Shown: in pieces, positions 33,788-43,690 of the stretch
Layout of the letters: each line of letters begins with the position of its first letter
Numbering within the stretch: the stretch's first letter is position 1
DNA from: Algoriphagus sp. PAP.12
GTDB taxonomy: Bacteria > Bacteroidota > Bacteroidia > Cytophagales > Cyclobacteriaceae
Direction: 5' to 3'
DNA length: 64,000 bases
NCBI RefSeq assembly: GCF_026652115.1
Contig: NZ_JAPPSQ010000020.1
Coordinates: 1 to 64,000, forward strand
Position numbers and translations under genes: made by a program
The notes under the pieces: generated by a model
What the model was told of the DNA's origin: nothing
Databases searched by the model: none
The model's input: the letters and a program-made list of their open reading frames with translations, nothing else

Positions 33788-34426
33788 ATGAAGGCTCAAA
33801 AAAATTTTAGAAGAGAATTTTTCAAGAAGGGGTTTGCAATTACAGCTGGACTCTCATTTGCTGGAATAGTTAATTCAGTGAAAGCCTGCCCGACAATAGG
33901 CAGTGAGGATTTACTGGTAATTGGGCCTCGGACAGGTTACACACCTGAAATAGGAACTTTGGTTTCTATGATGAACTACATGAGAATGAACCTTTCTCAA
34001 ACCGTCAAAGACATGAGTCAAAAGGAATTGGACTTTTTATTTGATTCAGAATCCAATACAATCGGGGCTCTTTTGATGCATTTGGGTGCAACTGAGAAAT
34101 TCTATCAAATTAACACCTTCGAAAATCGACAGGAATTCAATGAGGAAGAAGATAAAATCTGGGGCGCAGCTTCCAGATTAGGAGACGAGGGAAGAGAAAA
34201 AATCAAAGGTCATGATTTAAATTATTATATGAATATGATAGGTCAGGTCCGTGAGGAAACTTTAGAAAAGTTTAAAACTCTGGATGATGACTGGCTATAT
34301 TCAATAGATCCAATCTGGTCAGACTCAGATGGAGATGTAAATACTTATTTCAAATGGTATCATGTATTTGAGCATGAATCCAACCATATCGGCCAAATGA
34401 GATGGCTAAGAGCAAGAGCCTCTTAA
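33788..34426 (+). CDS. DinB-family metalloprotein with Tat-like signal
   Basis: 212 residues. The N-terminus NFRREFFKKGFAITAGLSFAG is a twin-arginine-like signal, so the protein is probably exported folded. The rest is a DinB four-helix fold with MNYMRMNLSQTV, a His in LLMHLGATEKFY near residue 98, and the C-terminal metal-binding HVFEHESNHIGQMRWL. DinB proteins include thiol-dependent transferases; function here unknown. It diverges from the M28 gene. Confidence 0.8.
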   Translation: MKAQKNFRREFFKKGFAITAGLSFAGIVNSVKACPTIGSEDLLVIGPRTGYTPEIGTLVSMMNYMRMNLSQTVKDMSQKELDFLFDSESNTIGALLMHLGATEKFYQINTFENRQEFNEEEDKIWGAASRLGDEGREKIKGHDLNYYMNMIGQVREETLEKFKTLDDDWLYSIDPIWSDSDGDVNTYFKWYHVFEHESNHIGQMRWLRARAS

Positions 34427-34623
34427 CTTCCTGAATTTTAACTAGTTTTTAAAGGGAAGACTGGTCTATTTTCTAATAATTGCACTTTAAAGGATATAAA
34501 TTGAATTATAAATATTCATATAAAATTTAAAACAAAAACAATGCATCCATAACTTGATATTATAATACATATAATCTAATTTGTATTCTCTTTTTTATTA
34601 GACTTTACATAACATTATTTTAT

Positions 34624-36369
34624 ATGTCTTATTTAAACTTACCTCGTTTAACTTTTGCAGGTCTTTTTCAAGCTGATCCTTCTACGGTTAACAACGACCC
34701 AACACACTACAACAACGAAACCTTCGAGCCATCATTTCAAGATTATCAGTCAGGTGAAAACCTGAATGGTTGGTGGAATCCTGATGGAACCGGAAACTGG
34801 AGATTGGTTGGTTGTAAAATCACGAAAGTATCTTACTCCGATGGAACAGAAGAAACTGATCCGACTAAGGATCCGGTGATAGGATTGTCAATTACAGACA
34901 CTGAAAATAAAACAGCAGCAAAGATTGTCGATTTGGACTCCCAGCAGCAAATGGTTTCCATGATTTGGGGATTAATAGTGAGAATCACCGATGGAAAAAA
35001 GAACCTCATCAATGGAAGCTACAAACCTGCGGCTTTTACCAATATTTGGTTTACTAGATCTCCTGATTTATCGCATGATGCAGCAGCCGCAGCCATTTAT
35101 CAGTCGGTAATTGAAGATTTGTGCTGGGACATCGACAGTTTTGGGTCTCGGTATCTCAATGAGCTAAAAGCAGCAAGCCCAGAAAAGCTTTCCATCCAAT
35201 TTACCCTGGACAGGTTTAATGGAGATTTCACAGCAGCAGACTTTACTTTAGGAAGAATCGCTGGCTCCATTGGCCCCTCATATGAGAGCGAACCAGATCA
35301 TTTTGTGATAGGAAGGCAACTTTTTCCACAAGCAGGAAGCAATTGCAACTATGCAACAGCACTCTTAGATGAAAGCCAAAAAACCTTAATTCTTGACCTA
35401 GGCAATGCTTTTCAATTCATTTTGAATAAAGAATCAAAAAAAATTGTCATCGCAGATCCAACTAGAAATATTGTAGCAGCAGTAGACCAAGGAAGCTCTG
35501 GCAACCCAGACTATTATTATCTAGGAAAGATTGAATACACAGACCTTGATTGGTATGCTTCGTCTGCAGGAGTTTGTACAATCTCCTTAGATGATGAGGG
35601 AATATCATTAGTAAAACAATTCCCTCTTGTCCTTATTGACTACAAGGAAACTCAAGAAAACACCTTTACAAGTTTCATGACTGGCAGTGTACTTCTCCAA
35701 GAATTTGAAAATTATGTTTGCGCTGACCAATTTGTATTTCAGCTAAATCCTGGCGAATCCTGTGATGTCAATCTATATGCAACGCACTTGGGTAACCTCA
35801 TCCCTGACAAGACAATAGAACTACAGCTAAACAACAGCTTTTTCGGTCCTACACCTCCTCCTGTTGGTGTTCCAAAATCAATTTTAAGTTTTCCCCCAAG
35901 CATAAAAACTGATTCATCTGGAAAAGCCACCTTCACCATAAAGGCTGGTGATCCGGGAAATCCTCGAGAATATATAGATGGACAAGTTTATGGATTGGCA
36001 TATTCTCTTTCGGAGGATTATTTCACCAATTGCAATCAATCAAATTTTATTTCTCTACTGGTGTATGACAGTGTTCCTCAAGACAAGATAGACGACCCAA
36101 CATGGAAAGATCTTTTACCCACCATGCAGCAATACGCCAACTTGTATCCTTTGATGTCTAAAGGAATTTTTAATCTGGCAGACAAAAATGTAGTGGATCA
36201 AAATGCTCAAATATTGAAGTTGGTTTTTGGAAAAGAGAAGACTGATCCAAACTACATGCCTGCAACCCGAGATCTATCCCGAGACAAACTGAAAATGATT
36301 CTCAATTATTTAAATAAGGTTATCGCTGCCAGTGACCCCAAAGACTCCATTACTTTTAAAAAGATATAA
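34624..36369 (+). CDS. Homologue of the N-terminal half of VioB (iminophenyl-pyruvate dimer synthase family)
   Basis: 581 residues without signal peptide. The N-terminus YLNLPRLTFAGLFQADPSTVNNDP resembles the first residues of VioB/RebD, and the C-terminal 76 residues (YPLMSKGIFNLADKN, then YMPATRDLSRDKLK) closely recall the VioB segment just before its ferritin-like domain, as I remember it. In VioB the two halves are one chain of about 1000 residues; here the chain ends at this junction and the ferritin-like half is the next gene, two bases later. The reaction is unknown: VioB works with the oxidase VioA, which is not in this window. Confidence 0.65.
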   Translation: MSYLNLPRLTFAGLFQADPSTVNNDPTHYNNETFEPSFQDYQSGENLNGWWNPDGTGNWRLVGCKITKVSYSDGTEETDPTKDPVIGLSITDTENKTAAKIVDLDSQQQMVSMIWGLIVRITDGKKNLINGSYKPAAFTNIWFTRSPDLSHDAAAAAIYQSVIEDLCWDIDSFGSRYLNELKAASPEKLSIQFTLDRFNGDFTAADFTLGRIAGSIGPSYESEPDHFVIGRQLFPQAGSNCNYATALLDESQKTLILDLGNAFQFILNKESKKIVIADPTRNIVAAVDQGSSGNPDYYYLGKIEYTDLDWYASSAGVCTISLDDEGISLVKQFPLVLIDYKETQENTFTSFMTGSVLLQEFENYVCADQFVFQLNPGESCDVNLYATHLGNLIPDKTIELQLNNSFFGPTPPPVGVPKSILSFPPSIKTDSSGKATFTIKAGDPGNPREYIDGQVYGLAYSLSEDYFTNCNQSNFISLLVYDSVPQDKIDDPTWKDLLPTMQQYANLYPLMSKGIFNLADKNVVDQNAQILKLVFGKEKTDPNYMPATRDLSRDKLKMILNYLNKVIAASDPKDSITFKKI

Positions 36370-36371
36370 TT

Positions 36372-37472
36372 ATGATTTTTCTGAAAAAAATTGAAATAGA
36401 CAGCTTAGAAGATTTAAGAAAAGCTGTCCAAACAGCTATTGAATTAGAGCATTCAACGATCCCACCATATCTCACTGCCAATTTCACTTTGTTCAATACG
36501 GGCAATGATGAAATTTCTAATCTTATCGGCTCTGTCGTTGGAGAAGAAATGCTCCACCTTTCTATTTCCTCCAATCTATTAACAGCTATTGGAGGTCACC
36601 CCATTTTGAATAAAAAAGGCTTTGTCCCTACCTACCCAGGTCCACTTCCTGGAGGAGTAGACACTGGATTGACTGTTCCTTTGGAAAAGTTTTCAAAAGA
36701 ACTGATTCAAAAAGTTTTTATGTCCATAGAAGAGCAAGAAGACCCCATTGACATCAAAGCCATGGCTTTAGAAGCAACCGAATCGATGACCATTGGCCAG
36801 TTTTATGAAAAGATCAAAAAGAGTCTAACCGCTTTGGAGACAGAAGCTCATAATCAGGGAAAAACCATATTTACCGGTGATCCAAGTCATCAAATGACCT
36901 ATGAGAAATTCTTTCCTGCAAAGCTTTTATTCCCAATTAAGGATCTAACCTCAGCTTTAAATGGCATTGATATCATAGTGGATCAAGGTGAAGGAACAAG
37001 CACGGATCCCTTTGTCAACCCAACTGATAGTACTGTTGAGGAACCTGCACATTATTACAGATTTCAGGAGATTGTCAAAGGCAAAAAGTTAGTATCCGAC
37101 CCAAGCGCTCCTAATAAATACTCATATTCTGGAGATCCAATCCCATTCAATCCAGCCAAAATCCCAAATATGTGGCCCAACCCAAAAATGGAAAACTATC
37201 CTCCAGACTCATTAGCCTATACCAATAGCAAATTTTTCAACTATAATTATACCTGCCTTCTCAATAGCCTTCACTTAGCTTTCAATGGCCAACCAGAACA
37301 AATCAATGAGGCCATGGGGCTCATGTTTGCCATTAGATTGTATGCCTTAAAACTTTTGAGTAACCCAGATCCAAATCATCCTGGATTTATGGCAGGCCCC
37401 AGTTTTGAGTTCGTAACTGATGAGGATCTAAATGCTGTAGAAAAAGCTGCTTTGGAAAGTCAAACCTCTTAA
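36372..37472 (+). CDS. Ferritin-like protein, homologue of the VioB C-terminal domain
   Basis: 366 residues of the ferritin-like family found in VioB and RebD. Candidate metal ligands are Glu26 in ELEHSTIPPYL, Glu59 and His62 in GEEMLHLS, and His227 and Glu233 after DQGEG at 204-208. In VioB this domain dimerises indole-pyruvate imine. Two bases after the preceding gene and four before the VOC gene, so the three are one operon. Whether the pair makes a tryptophan-derived product is inference. Confidence 0.78.
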   Translation: MIFLKKIEIDSLEDLRKAVQTAIELEHSTIPPYLTANFTLFNTGNDEISNLIGSVVGEEMLHLSISSNLLTAIGGHPILNKKGFVPTYPGPLPGGVDTGLTVPLEKFSKELIQKVFMSIEEQEDPIDIKAMALEATESMTIGQFYEKIKKSLTALETEAHNQGKTIFTGDPSHQMTYEKFFPAKLLFPIKDLTSALNGIDIIVDQGEGTSTDPFVNPTDSTVEEPAHYYRFQEIVKGKKLVSDPSAPNKYSYSGDPIPFNPAKIPNMWPNPKMENYPPDSLAYTNSKFFNYNYTCLLNSLHLAFNGQPEQINEAMGLMFAIRLYALKLLSNPDPNHPGFMAGPSFEFVTDEDLNAVEKAALESQTS

Positions 37473-37476
37473 TTCC

Positions 37477-37893
37477 ATGGATATTGAATTTTCCAGTCAT
37501 GTTGTAAAAATTTCTTCAAGCGACTTCAAAAGGTCAATTGATTTTTACCAGAAAAACTTGGGCTTTGAAATTGACAATCGATATACAATCAATGTTGGAG
37601 GAGATTTCGGAAATGAATCTTACCTCCAGATGAATTCTCCAGGAGGTTGCACCATTGGCTTGTTTAAAGACATTTCTGCACCTTATTCTCCTCTACCAGA
37701 GTCTGGAACAGTTCTTAGCTTTATCATGGACAATCTGGACGAAACCTTGAAAATATTTGAGGAAAAAGGCATCCCTATTGATCCACCAGGTATTATTCTC
37801 AACACCTCAGATGAAGGATTTCAGGACAAATTCTTTTTTTTCAGAGACCCAGATAATAATTCGCTAGTGATCCGGGAAAATCTAAATTCATAA
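37477..37893 (+). CDS. VOC (glyoxalase/bleomycin resistance) family protein
   Basis: 138 residues with the paired beta-alpha-beta-beta-beta units of the vicinal oxygen chelate fold: SSDFKRSIDFYQKNLGFEI at the N-terminus and FFFRDPDNNSLVIRE at the C-terminus. Members are dioxygenases, isomerases or binding proteins. It is translationally close to the VioB-like pair (four-base gap) and may modify or bind its product; this is inference. Confidence 0.82.
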   Translation: MDIEFSSHVVKISSSDFKRSIDFYQKNLGFEIDNRYTINVGGDFGNESYLQMNSPGGCTIGLFKDISAPYSPLPESGTVLSFIMDNLDETLKIFEEKGIPIDPPGIILNTSDEGFQDKFFFFRDPDNNSLVIRENLNS

Positions 37894-37990
37894 AACCATT
37901 CAGCATAAAAGGTTGGACAGGTGAAGAAATAATTACCTAGGTTGATTTTCATTAGGCTTTTAATCATCTTCCTTGTTCAATTCTAATTTT

Positions 37991-39088
37991 ATGAAGACCC
38001 TACTCTGTTTCCTCACACTTTCAATTTTCCTTCAATTTCAGACCAAAGCACAAGAACCACTCAAACTTGCCGTTGCGGGATTAGATCACGGACATGTTGG
38101 ATGGGTTTTCAATTCGATGAACCGAGGGGATTATGAAATTGTAGGAATAGCTGAGCCTAACAGGGAATTGGCCGAAAAATATGCCCAGCAACACGGTTTA
38201 TCCATGGATTTGATTTTTGAAGACCTCGGAAAATTATTGGATGAAAAAAAACCGGAAGCTGTCGCTTCATTTGGAAGCACCTTCCAGCATTTAGCTGTGG
38301 TAGAAGCTGCCGCACCTCGAGGAGTTCATGTGATGGTTGAAAAACCACTGGCAATAAGTTTGGAACATGCTCAAAAAATGAAGGTTTTGGCTGAAAAGCA
38401 CAACATTCATTTATTGACAAACTATGAGACCAGCTGGTACCCAACTAATCATAGAGCAAAGGAACTTCTAGATTCGGGAAAAGTTGGAGACCTCCGAAAA
38501 GTAGTCGTTCGGGATGGTCATAGAGGCCCAAAGAAAATCGGAGTGGGTCCGGAATTTTTGAACTGGCTGATCGACCCCAAGCTCAATGGCGGTGGGGCTT
38601 TGATGGATTTTGGATGTTATGGTGCCAATTTAATGACTTGGCTCATGAATGGCAAAAGACCTGTTTCCGTCACTGCAATCACCCAGCAATTACAACCTGA
38701 AAACAATCCTCAAGTCGAGGATGATGCCACGATTATTGTCAATTATCCAGATGCCCAAGTGATTATTCAGGCATCATGGAACTGGCCAATTGGAAGAAAA
38801 GACATGGAAGTCTATGGGCTTACTGGAACAATCTTCGCTGATAATAGAAATCAACTCAGAATACGAATGGCTCAGGGCTACGACGGCTTTGATGAGCAAA
38901 CTTACCAGCTTCCAGAAATGGAACCTCCCTATCCAGATCCTTTTATGCTATTAAAAGCTGTGGTGAGAAATGAAATCAGCTTGCCTGAATATGATCTGTA
39001 TTCTTTGGAGAATAATATGATTGTGATGGAGATACTTCAGGCTGCCAAGGAAAGTGCAAAAAAAGGGGAGACTGTTTATTTTAATTGA
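37991..39088 (+). CDS. Gfo/Idh/MocA-family oxidoreductase, exported
   Basis: 365 residues from the ATG at 37991; an in-frame TTG lies 18 bases upstream. A Sec signal (LLCFLTLSIFLQFQTKAQ) is followed by the NAD-binding Rossmann start LKLAVAGLDHGHVG, the conserved VEKPLAISLEHA, and GGALMDFGCYGANL in the C-terminal domain. Substrate is probably a sugar or cyclitol derivative. Separate from the VioB-like operon by about 100 bases. Confidence 0.85.
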   Translation: MKTLLCFLTLSIFLQFQTKAQEPLKLAVAGLDHGHVGWVFNSMNRGDYEIVGIAEPNRELAEKYAQQHGLSMDLIFEDLGKLLDEKKPEAVASFGSTFQHLAVVEAAAPRGVHVMVEKPLAISLEHAQKMKVLAEKHNIHLLTNYETSWYPTNHRAKELLDSGKVGDLRKVVVRDGHRGPKKIGVGPEFLNWLIDPKLNGGGALMDFGCYGANLMTWLMNGKRPVSVTAITQQLQPENNPQVEDDATIIVNYPDAQVIIQASWNWPIGRKDMEVYGLTGTIFADNRNQLRIRMAQGYDGFDEQTYQLPEMEPPYPDPFMLLKAVVRNEISLPEYDLYSLENNMIVMEILQAAKESAKKGETVYFN

Positions 39089-39121
39089 AATACCCTATTT
39101 TGAAACAAAAACCTGATTACC

Positions 39122-39493
39122 ATGAAACTAGGAGCATTTTCAGTCAGTCTTTCCGTCAAAAATCTTCAAGCCTCTAAGGAATTCTATGAAAAACTGGGCT
39201 TTTCTATTTTTGCGGGAAGTATGGAAATGAATTACCTGATCATGAAGAATGAACAAACCTTGATTGGCCTTTTCCATCAGATGTTTGACAAAAACATACT
39301 CACTTTTAACCCCGGATGGGATCAGGAAGCCCAAATAGTAAAAGGGTACGATGATGTCAGGAAAATCCAACAATCCTTGAAAGACGTAGGAATCACCTTG
39401 GCACAGGAAGCAGATCCCGGTGGCTCAGGCCCGGGAAGCATCCTCCTTTTTGACCCAGATGGAAATACGATTTTGATCGATCAACATATCTAA
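39122..39493 (+). CDS. VOC-family protein
   Basis: 123 residues with SLSVKNLQASKEFYEKLGF and the C-terminal FDPDGNTILIDQ of the glyoxalase fold. Thirty-three bases after the oxidoreductase and 26 before the MDR gene, so likely co-transcribed with both. Different subtype from the VOC protein at 37477. Confidence 0.82.
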   Translation: MKLGAFSVSLSVKNLQASKEFYEKLGFSIFAGSMEMNYLIMKNEQTLIGLFHQMFDKNILTFNPGWDQEAQIVKGYDDVRKIQQSLKDVGITLAQEADPGGSGPGSILLFDPDGNTILIDQHI

Positions 39494-39519
39494 ACCAACC
39501 AGCCCAGTACTTTCTACAA

Positions 39520-40509
39520 ATGTCACCAATGAAATCCATGAAAGCAGCCTTCCGGGATCATTATGTTTCAACTGATCTTGTGCAGGTTCGAACTTTACCT
39601 ATTCCAGAACCCAAACCGAAAGAAATCCAAGTCAAAGTTGTAGCCACTACCATCAATCGAACTGATATGGCAGTTGTCACCGGTTGGCCTTGGATTATGC
39701 GCTTTTTTGTAGGTCTACCCAATCCAAAATTCCCCGTACCTGGGACAGATTTTGTCGGGGTAATCAGTGCTATAGGGTCAGATGAAAAAGGCTTCAAAAT
39801 TGGAGACAAGGTCTGGGGATTTATTGACAATGGATGCGGTAGTCATGCAGAATATTTTTGCACCTCCTCCTATTCAAATCTTCAGAAAATACCCGAAGGA
39901 ATCGATTGGAAATCTGCCGCTGGATCTATTGAAGGTGTGCACTACGCCTATAACTTCATCAATAAAATGACGCTTCAGCCCGGGAATAATGTCTTGGTAA
40001 TCGGAGGAACAGGGGCAATTGGTTCAGCTGCAATTCAAATTCTAAAATCGATGGGAGTACTCGTCACAGCTATCAGTTTGGGACATGTTGAAAGAGTCAA
40101 AGAATTAGGAGCAGACAGAGTAATTGATGGGTCTAAAGGTGACTGGACCCAGTTTGTAGGTCAATTTGATGCTGTGTTTGATGCTGTGGGAAAAAGTAGA
40201 TTCAAAATCTGTAAACCTTTATTGAAAGAAAATGGAGTTTACATTTCTTCGGAATTGGGTCCCAATTGGGAAAACCCATTTTTGGCAATAAAAAGCGGCT
40301 TTATGGGTAAAAAGAAAGTGAAGTTCCCTGTTCCTACCAACGTCCAAAAAAGCCTTGAAAAAATTGGTCAATTACTACTTGAAGGAAAATTTCAACCATT
40401 AATCGATAGAACAGTCTCTTTGGATGAAATCAGTCAAGCTTACACATATGTAAATTCGGGCAAAAAAATCGGAAATGTAATATTGAAAGTCAGCCAAGAT
40501 TTATTCTGA
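39520..40509 (+). CDS. Medium-chain dehydrogenase/reductase
   Basis: 329 residues of the quinone-oxidoreductase/alcohol dehydrogenase superfamily. The N-terminal GroES-like domain has PGTDFVGVISAIG and GDKVWGF. The nucleotide-binding motif is VIGGTGAIGSAAIQ near residue 160, and the C-terminal SGKKIGNVILKV is standard. The structural zinc cysteines are absent, favouring a zinc-free NADPH-dependent reductase. Substrate unknown. Confidence 0.85.
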   Translation: MSPMKSMKAAFRDHYVSTDLVQVRTLPIPEPKPKEIQVKVVATTINRTDMAVVTGWPWIMRFFVGLPNPKFPVPGTDFVGVISAIGSDEKGFKIGDKVWGFIDNGCGSHAEYFCTSSYSNLQKIPEGIDWKSAAGSIEGVHYAYNFINKMTLQPGNNVLVIGGTGAIGSAAIQILKSMGVLVTAISLGHVERVKELGADRVIDGSKGDWTQFVGQFDAVFDAVGKSRFKICKPLLKENGVYISSELGPNWENPFLAIKSGFMGKKKVKFPVPTNVQKSLEKIGQLLLEGKFQPLIDRTVSLDEISQAYTYVNSGKKIGNVILKVSQDLF

Positions 40510-40876
40510 AATTTTGACTTCAATCAGATGAGATCATGACAAATGTCAGTACTTCTCAAAGAATATACATCCATCTTGTCTATGGTTAAATGAGATTAAA
40601 AATCTGTACAGGTTTGTAATTTTTCATGGTTTAAATAGGTGCCCCAGCTTATCACTGGGGCATTTTCTTTTTATTTCAAAATCTTTATTTGAATACCAAC
40701 AACCAAACAATAATATATTTAGGTAAAGAAATCTTCAGCAAATTATTTCTAAACAAAACCAGCTTTCATCCTATTATTCTACCGAAAGAAAAAATTCTAT
40801 TTTTTCATTCTGAGACAATAGAGACTATTGAAAATTAACTAGTTTTAGAATAACCAATTATCCTAACAATAAACCT
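40510..40876. other. Intergenic region with one terminator
   Basis: 367 bases. Apart from the GCCCCAG hairpin described separately at 40640-40672 it is AT-rich with no ORF. The last 200 bases presumably contain the promoter of the sugar dehydrogenase gene, but I found no clear TAnnTTTG. Confidence 0.5.
40640..40672 (+). terminator. Intrinsic terminator
   Basis: TGCCCCAG (40640-40647) pairs with CTGGGGCA (40655-40662), followed by a T-rich tail. It lies about 130 bases after the MDR gene and ends that transcript. Confidence 0.8.
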
Positions 40877-43672
40877 ATGAGATTCAATTTACTTCGAGGT
40901 GGAGTCTTTTGTCTGTTATTGGGTGCCATCTTATATAGCTGTGCTACCAAAGAAGATGAACCGGTAACCAAACCAGATGATAACCGCTTTACGGCTGTCA
41001 CCCTTACAGAAGGAATGGACGAGCCGATGGAAATGACTTTCCTTCCCGGAAATAAAATACTTTTTGTTGAAAGAAAAGGAGGAGTCAAAATCCTAGACCA
41101 AAACACCAAAGAAGTCACCTTGGTTGCCACTATCCCTGTCAACACCAAATACACCAATAAAGAAGGTGTAACAAGAGAAGCCGAAGAAGGCTTGATGGGT
41201 GTTATTGCTCACCCAGATTACGAAAAAAATAATTGGATCTACATGTATTACGCGGATCCAGTGGATACCAAGCATGTCTTGGCTCGTTGGGAACTTCGAG
41301 GAAATGAATTGGTAGAATCATCCAAGAAGATAGTCCTAGAAATCCCTACCCAACGTGAAGAATGCTGCCATACAGGTGGCGGGATGGTTTTCGATCAAGA
41401 AGGCAATCTTTTCCTCACTGTTGGAAACAACACGGTCAACCCACGCTCAGGAACCTCAAACTTAGATGATAGACCTGGTCAAGAAAACAATGATGATCAG
41501 CGAGCTCCAGGAAACACAAATGACCTTAGAGGAAAAATCCTTCGAATTCATCCAGAAGATGATGGTTCCTACACCATCCCTGAAGGCAATCTTTTCCCTC
41601 AAGGAACTGAAAAAACAAGACCTGAGATTTACACCATGGGACATAGAAATCCTTGGAGGCCTACCTTGGATAGTAAGACGGGCTACCTTTATTGGGGAGA
41701 GGTTGGGCCAGATGCATCCACAGACTCTATTTGGGGACCAAAAGGCTATGATGAATTCAATCAAGCCAAAGGGCCAGGATTCTTTGGTTGGCCTTATTTC
41801 ATCGGAGATAACTTTCCTTATGTGGAACATGATTTTGACACCGACACTTATGGAAAGCCATTTGATGTCAATAAACCGGTCAATAACTCTAGAAATAATA
41901 CAGGTCTCACAGAATTACCAACGCCTGTGGTTCCTGCAATGATTTATTATCCTTACGGAGTTTCTGAAGTATTCCCAGAATTGGGAAGTTCCGGTAGATC
42001 TGCAACTGGAGGCCCGGTGTTTAGAAAGGCTGATTTTGCAAAAGACGCACCTTTTGTTTTCCCAGCTTATTATGAAGGCAAATGGCTAATCGTCGACTTT
42101 ATGAGAGGCTGGATCTATGCTGTAAGTATGGATGAAAATGGTGATATGACAGGCATGGAAAGATTCCTACCTGAACACACCTTTAGCTCGGCGATTGATA
42201 TGGACTTTGGGCCGGATGGTGCATTGTATATTTTGGAATACGGCTCTGCTTGGTTCAGAGGAAATGCCAATTCAAGAATCGTTAAGATTGAATTCAACAA
42301 AGGAAACAGAAAACCAAATGTGTCTGTACAAGCTGATAAAATTGCTGGATCGGTTCCTTTGACTGTCAACTTCACCTCTGAAGGCACGAATGACTTTGAT
42401 GATTATGATCAGGGTAAATTGACTTACAGTTGGTTGATCACAAGTGATTCAGGATTTAATCAAACAATGCAGGGCGCTAACCCAACGTTCAATTTTCAGG
42501 AACCAGGACAATACACCGCGACATTAACGGTCACAGATACAAAAGGCGAAAGTAATTCGGCAGATGTGAAAATTACTGCAGGAAATGAACCACCTCAAGT
42601 TTCTATCGATTTTGGCAATCAAAATAGGACATTCTGGTTTGGAGACAAGCAAATGAGCTATAGCATCCAAGTGAAAGATGACGAAGACGGTAGCACAGTT
42701 GATGGTGGAATCAAACCTGAGGAAATTGCCGTGACTTTTGATTACGTTCCGGCTGGATTTGATCCGATTGAAATCGCCTCCAAGCAGAGTGGCGCAGAAA
42801 CAGTCGCCATCCTTAATTTGGGAAGAAACCTAATTGAGTCAAGCGATTGTAAATCTTGTCATCAATACGACACAACTTCTATTGGCCCTAGCTACACGGC
42901 CGTAGCCAATAAATATCCTAATTCAGAACAAAACACAAATTACCTGATCGACAAAATCATCAATGGTGGTTCTGGGGTATGGGGTGATCATGGTATGAGT
43001 GCACACCCTTCACTTTCTAAGGCAGACGCAAAGAGAATGGTAGATTATATCCTAAGCATGGATGAAGCTCAGGCGACTGTAAATTCACTTCCTCTAAAAG
43101 GACAAATCAAACCTGAGGTTCCTGCTGGAGAAAATGCCGGAGGAAGCTTCTTGTTGAGAGCATCTTATTCTGACAAAGGTTCCGGTTCTATTGAGCCAAT
43201 TTCAGGAGTAGATTATGTAGCATTGAAAGACCCATTTATAGACCCTCAAACTTCAGTGGATCGAAAGGGAGTGGAATTATTGACAACCCCATCGGTTAGC
43301 TTTATGCTTAAAGGCGACGGATCTTATTTCGCTTTGGAAGGTGTGGATTTAACGGGGATAAATGAAATTGATGTATTAGCTAGCATCACTTCCCGAAACG
43401 GAGCCATAGGAGGATCTGTTGAAATTCGACTGGACTCCCCAACTGGCAAAGTCTTGGGAACTTCTGAGGCGATTGGAAGAAAAGAAGGAGGAGGATTCAG
43501 ACCACCAGAAGGAATGACCTTTATAGAATGGAGAAGACAGCAGGCCAACCGTGCAAAAGTAATTATTGAGCCAACAACAGATATGCACAATCTTTATTTC
43601 ATTTTCAAAAATCAAGAAGCCTCCAAAGGCGAAACGATAATGAGCGTAATTGAAATAGAATTTATCAAGTAA
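40877..43672 (+). CDS. PQQ-dependent sugar dehydrogenase with PKD, cytochrome c and C-terminal beta domain
   Basis: 931 residues, lipoprotein signal (LLLGAILYSCATKE). Residues about 45-465 are a glucose/sorbosone dehydrogenase propeller (GLMGVIAHPDY, CCHTGGGMVFD, YTMGHRNPWRPT, FGPDGALYILEYG). About 475-570 is a PKD-type Ig domain (FTSEGTNDFDDYD...TVTDTKGES). About 650-735 is a monohaem cytochrome c with CKSCH. The C-terminal 180 residues resemble a carbohydrate-binding beta sandwich. It would oxidise sugar outside the cell or in the periplasm and pass electrons within one chain. The arrangement is known in Bacteroidota. Confidence 0.88.
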   Translation: MRFNLLRGGVFCLLLGAILYSCATKEDEPVTKPDDNRFTAVTLTEGMDEPMEMTFLPGNKILFVERKGGVKILDQNTKEVTLVATIPVNTKYTNKEGVTREAEEGLMGVIAHPDYEKNNWIYMYYADPVDTKHVLARWELRGNELVESSKKIVLEIPTQREECCHTGGGMVFDQEGNLFLTVGNNTVNPRSGTSNLDDRPGQENNDDQRAPGNTNDLRGKILRIHPEDDGSYTIPEGNLFPQGTEKTRPEIYTMGHRNPWRPTLDSKTGYLYWGEVGPDASTDSIWGPKGYDEFNQAKGPGFFGWPYFIGDNFPYVEHDFDTDTYGKPFDVNKPVNNSRNNTGLTELPTPVVPAMIYYPYGVSEVFPELGSSGRSATGGPVFRKADFAKDAPFVFPAYYEGKWLIVDFMRGWIYAVSMDENGDMTGMERFLPEHTFSSAIDMDFGPDGALYILEYGSAWFRGNANSRIVKIEFNKGNRKPNVSVQADKIAGSVPLTVNFTSEGTNDFDDYDQGKLTYSWLITSDSGFNQTMQGANPTFNFQEPGQYTATLTVTDTKGESNSADVKITAGNEPPQVSIDFGNQNRTFWFGDKQMSYSIQVKDDEDGSTVDGGIKPEEIAVTFDYVPAGFDPIEIASKQSGAETVAILNLGRNLIESSDCKSCHQYDTTSIGPSYTAVANKYPNSEQNTNYLIDKIINGGSGVWGDHGMSAHPSLSKADAKRMVDYILSMDEAQATVNSLPLKGQIKPEVPAGENAGGSFLLRASYSDKGSGSIEPISGVDYVALKDPFIDPQTSVDRKGVELLTTPSVSFMLKGDGSYFALEGVDLTGINEIDVLASITSRNGAIGGSVEIRLDSPTGKVLGTSEAIGRKEGGGFRPPEGMTFIEWRRQQANRAKVIIEPTTDMHNLYFIFKNQEASKGETIMSVIEIEFIK

Positions 43673-43690
43673 ACCAAAGGTTCTAGACCA

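Noticed and set aside
34624..40509. A full violacein- or indolocarbazole-type biosynthetic cluster
   Set aside because: Only the VioB-like pair is present; no VioA/RebO oxidase, VioC/D/E or P450 is seen among the neighbours.
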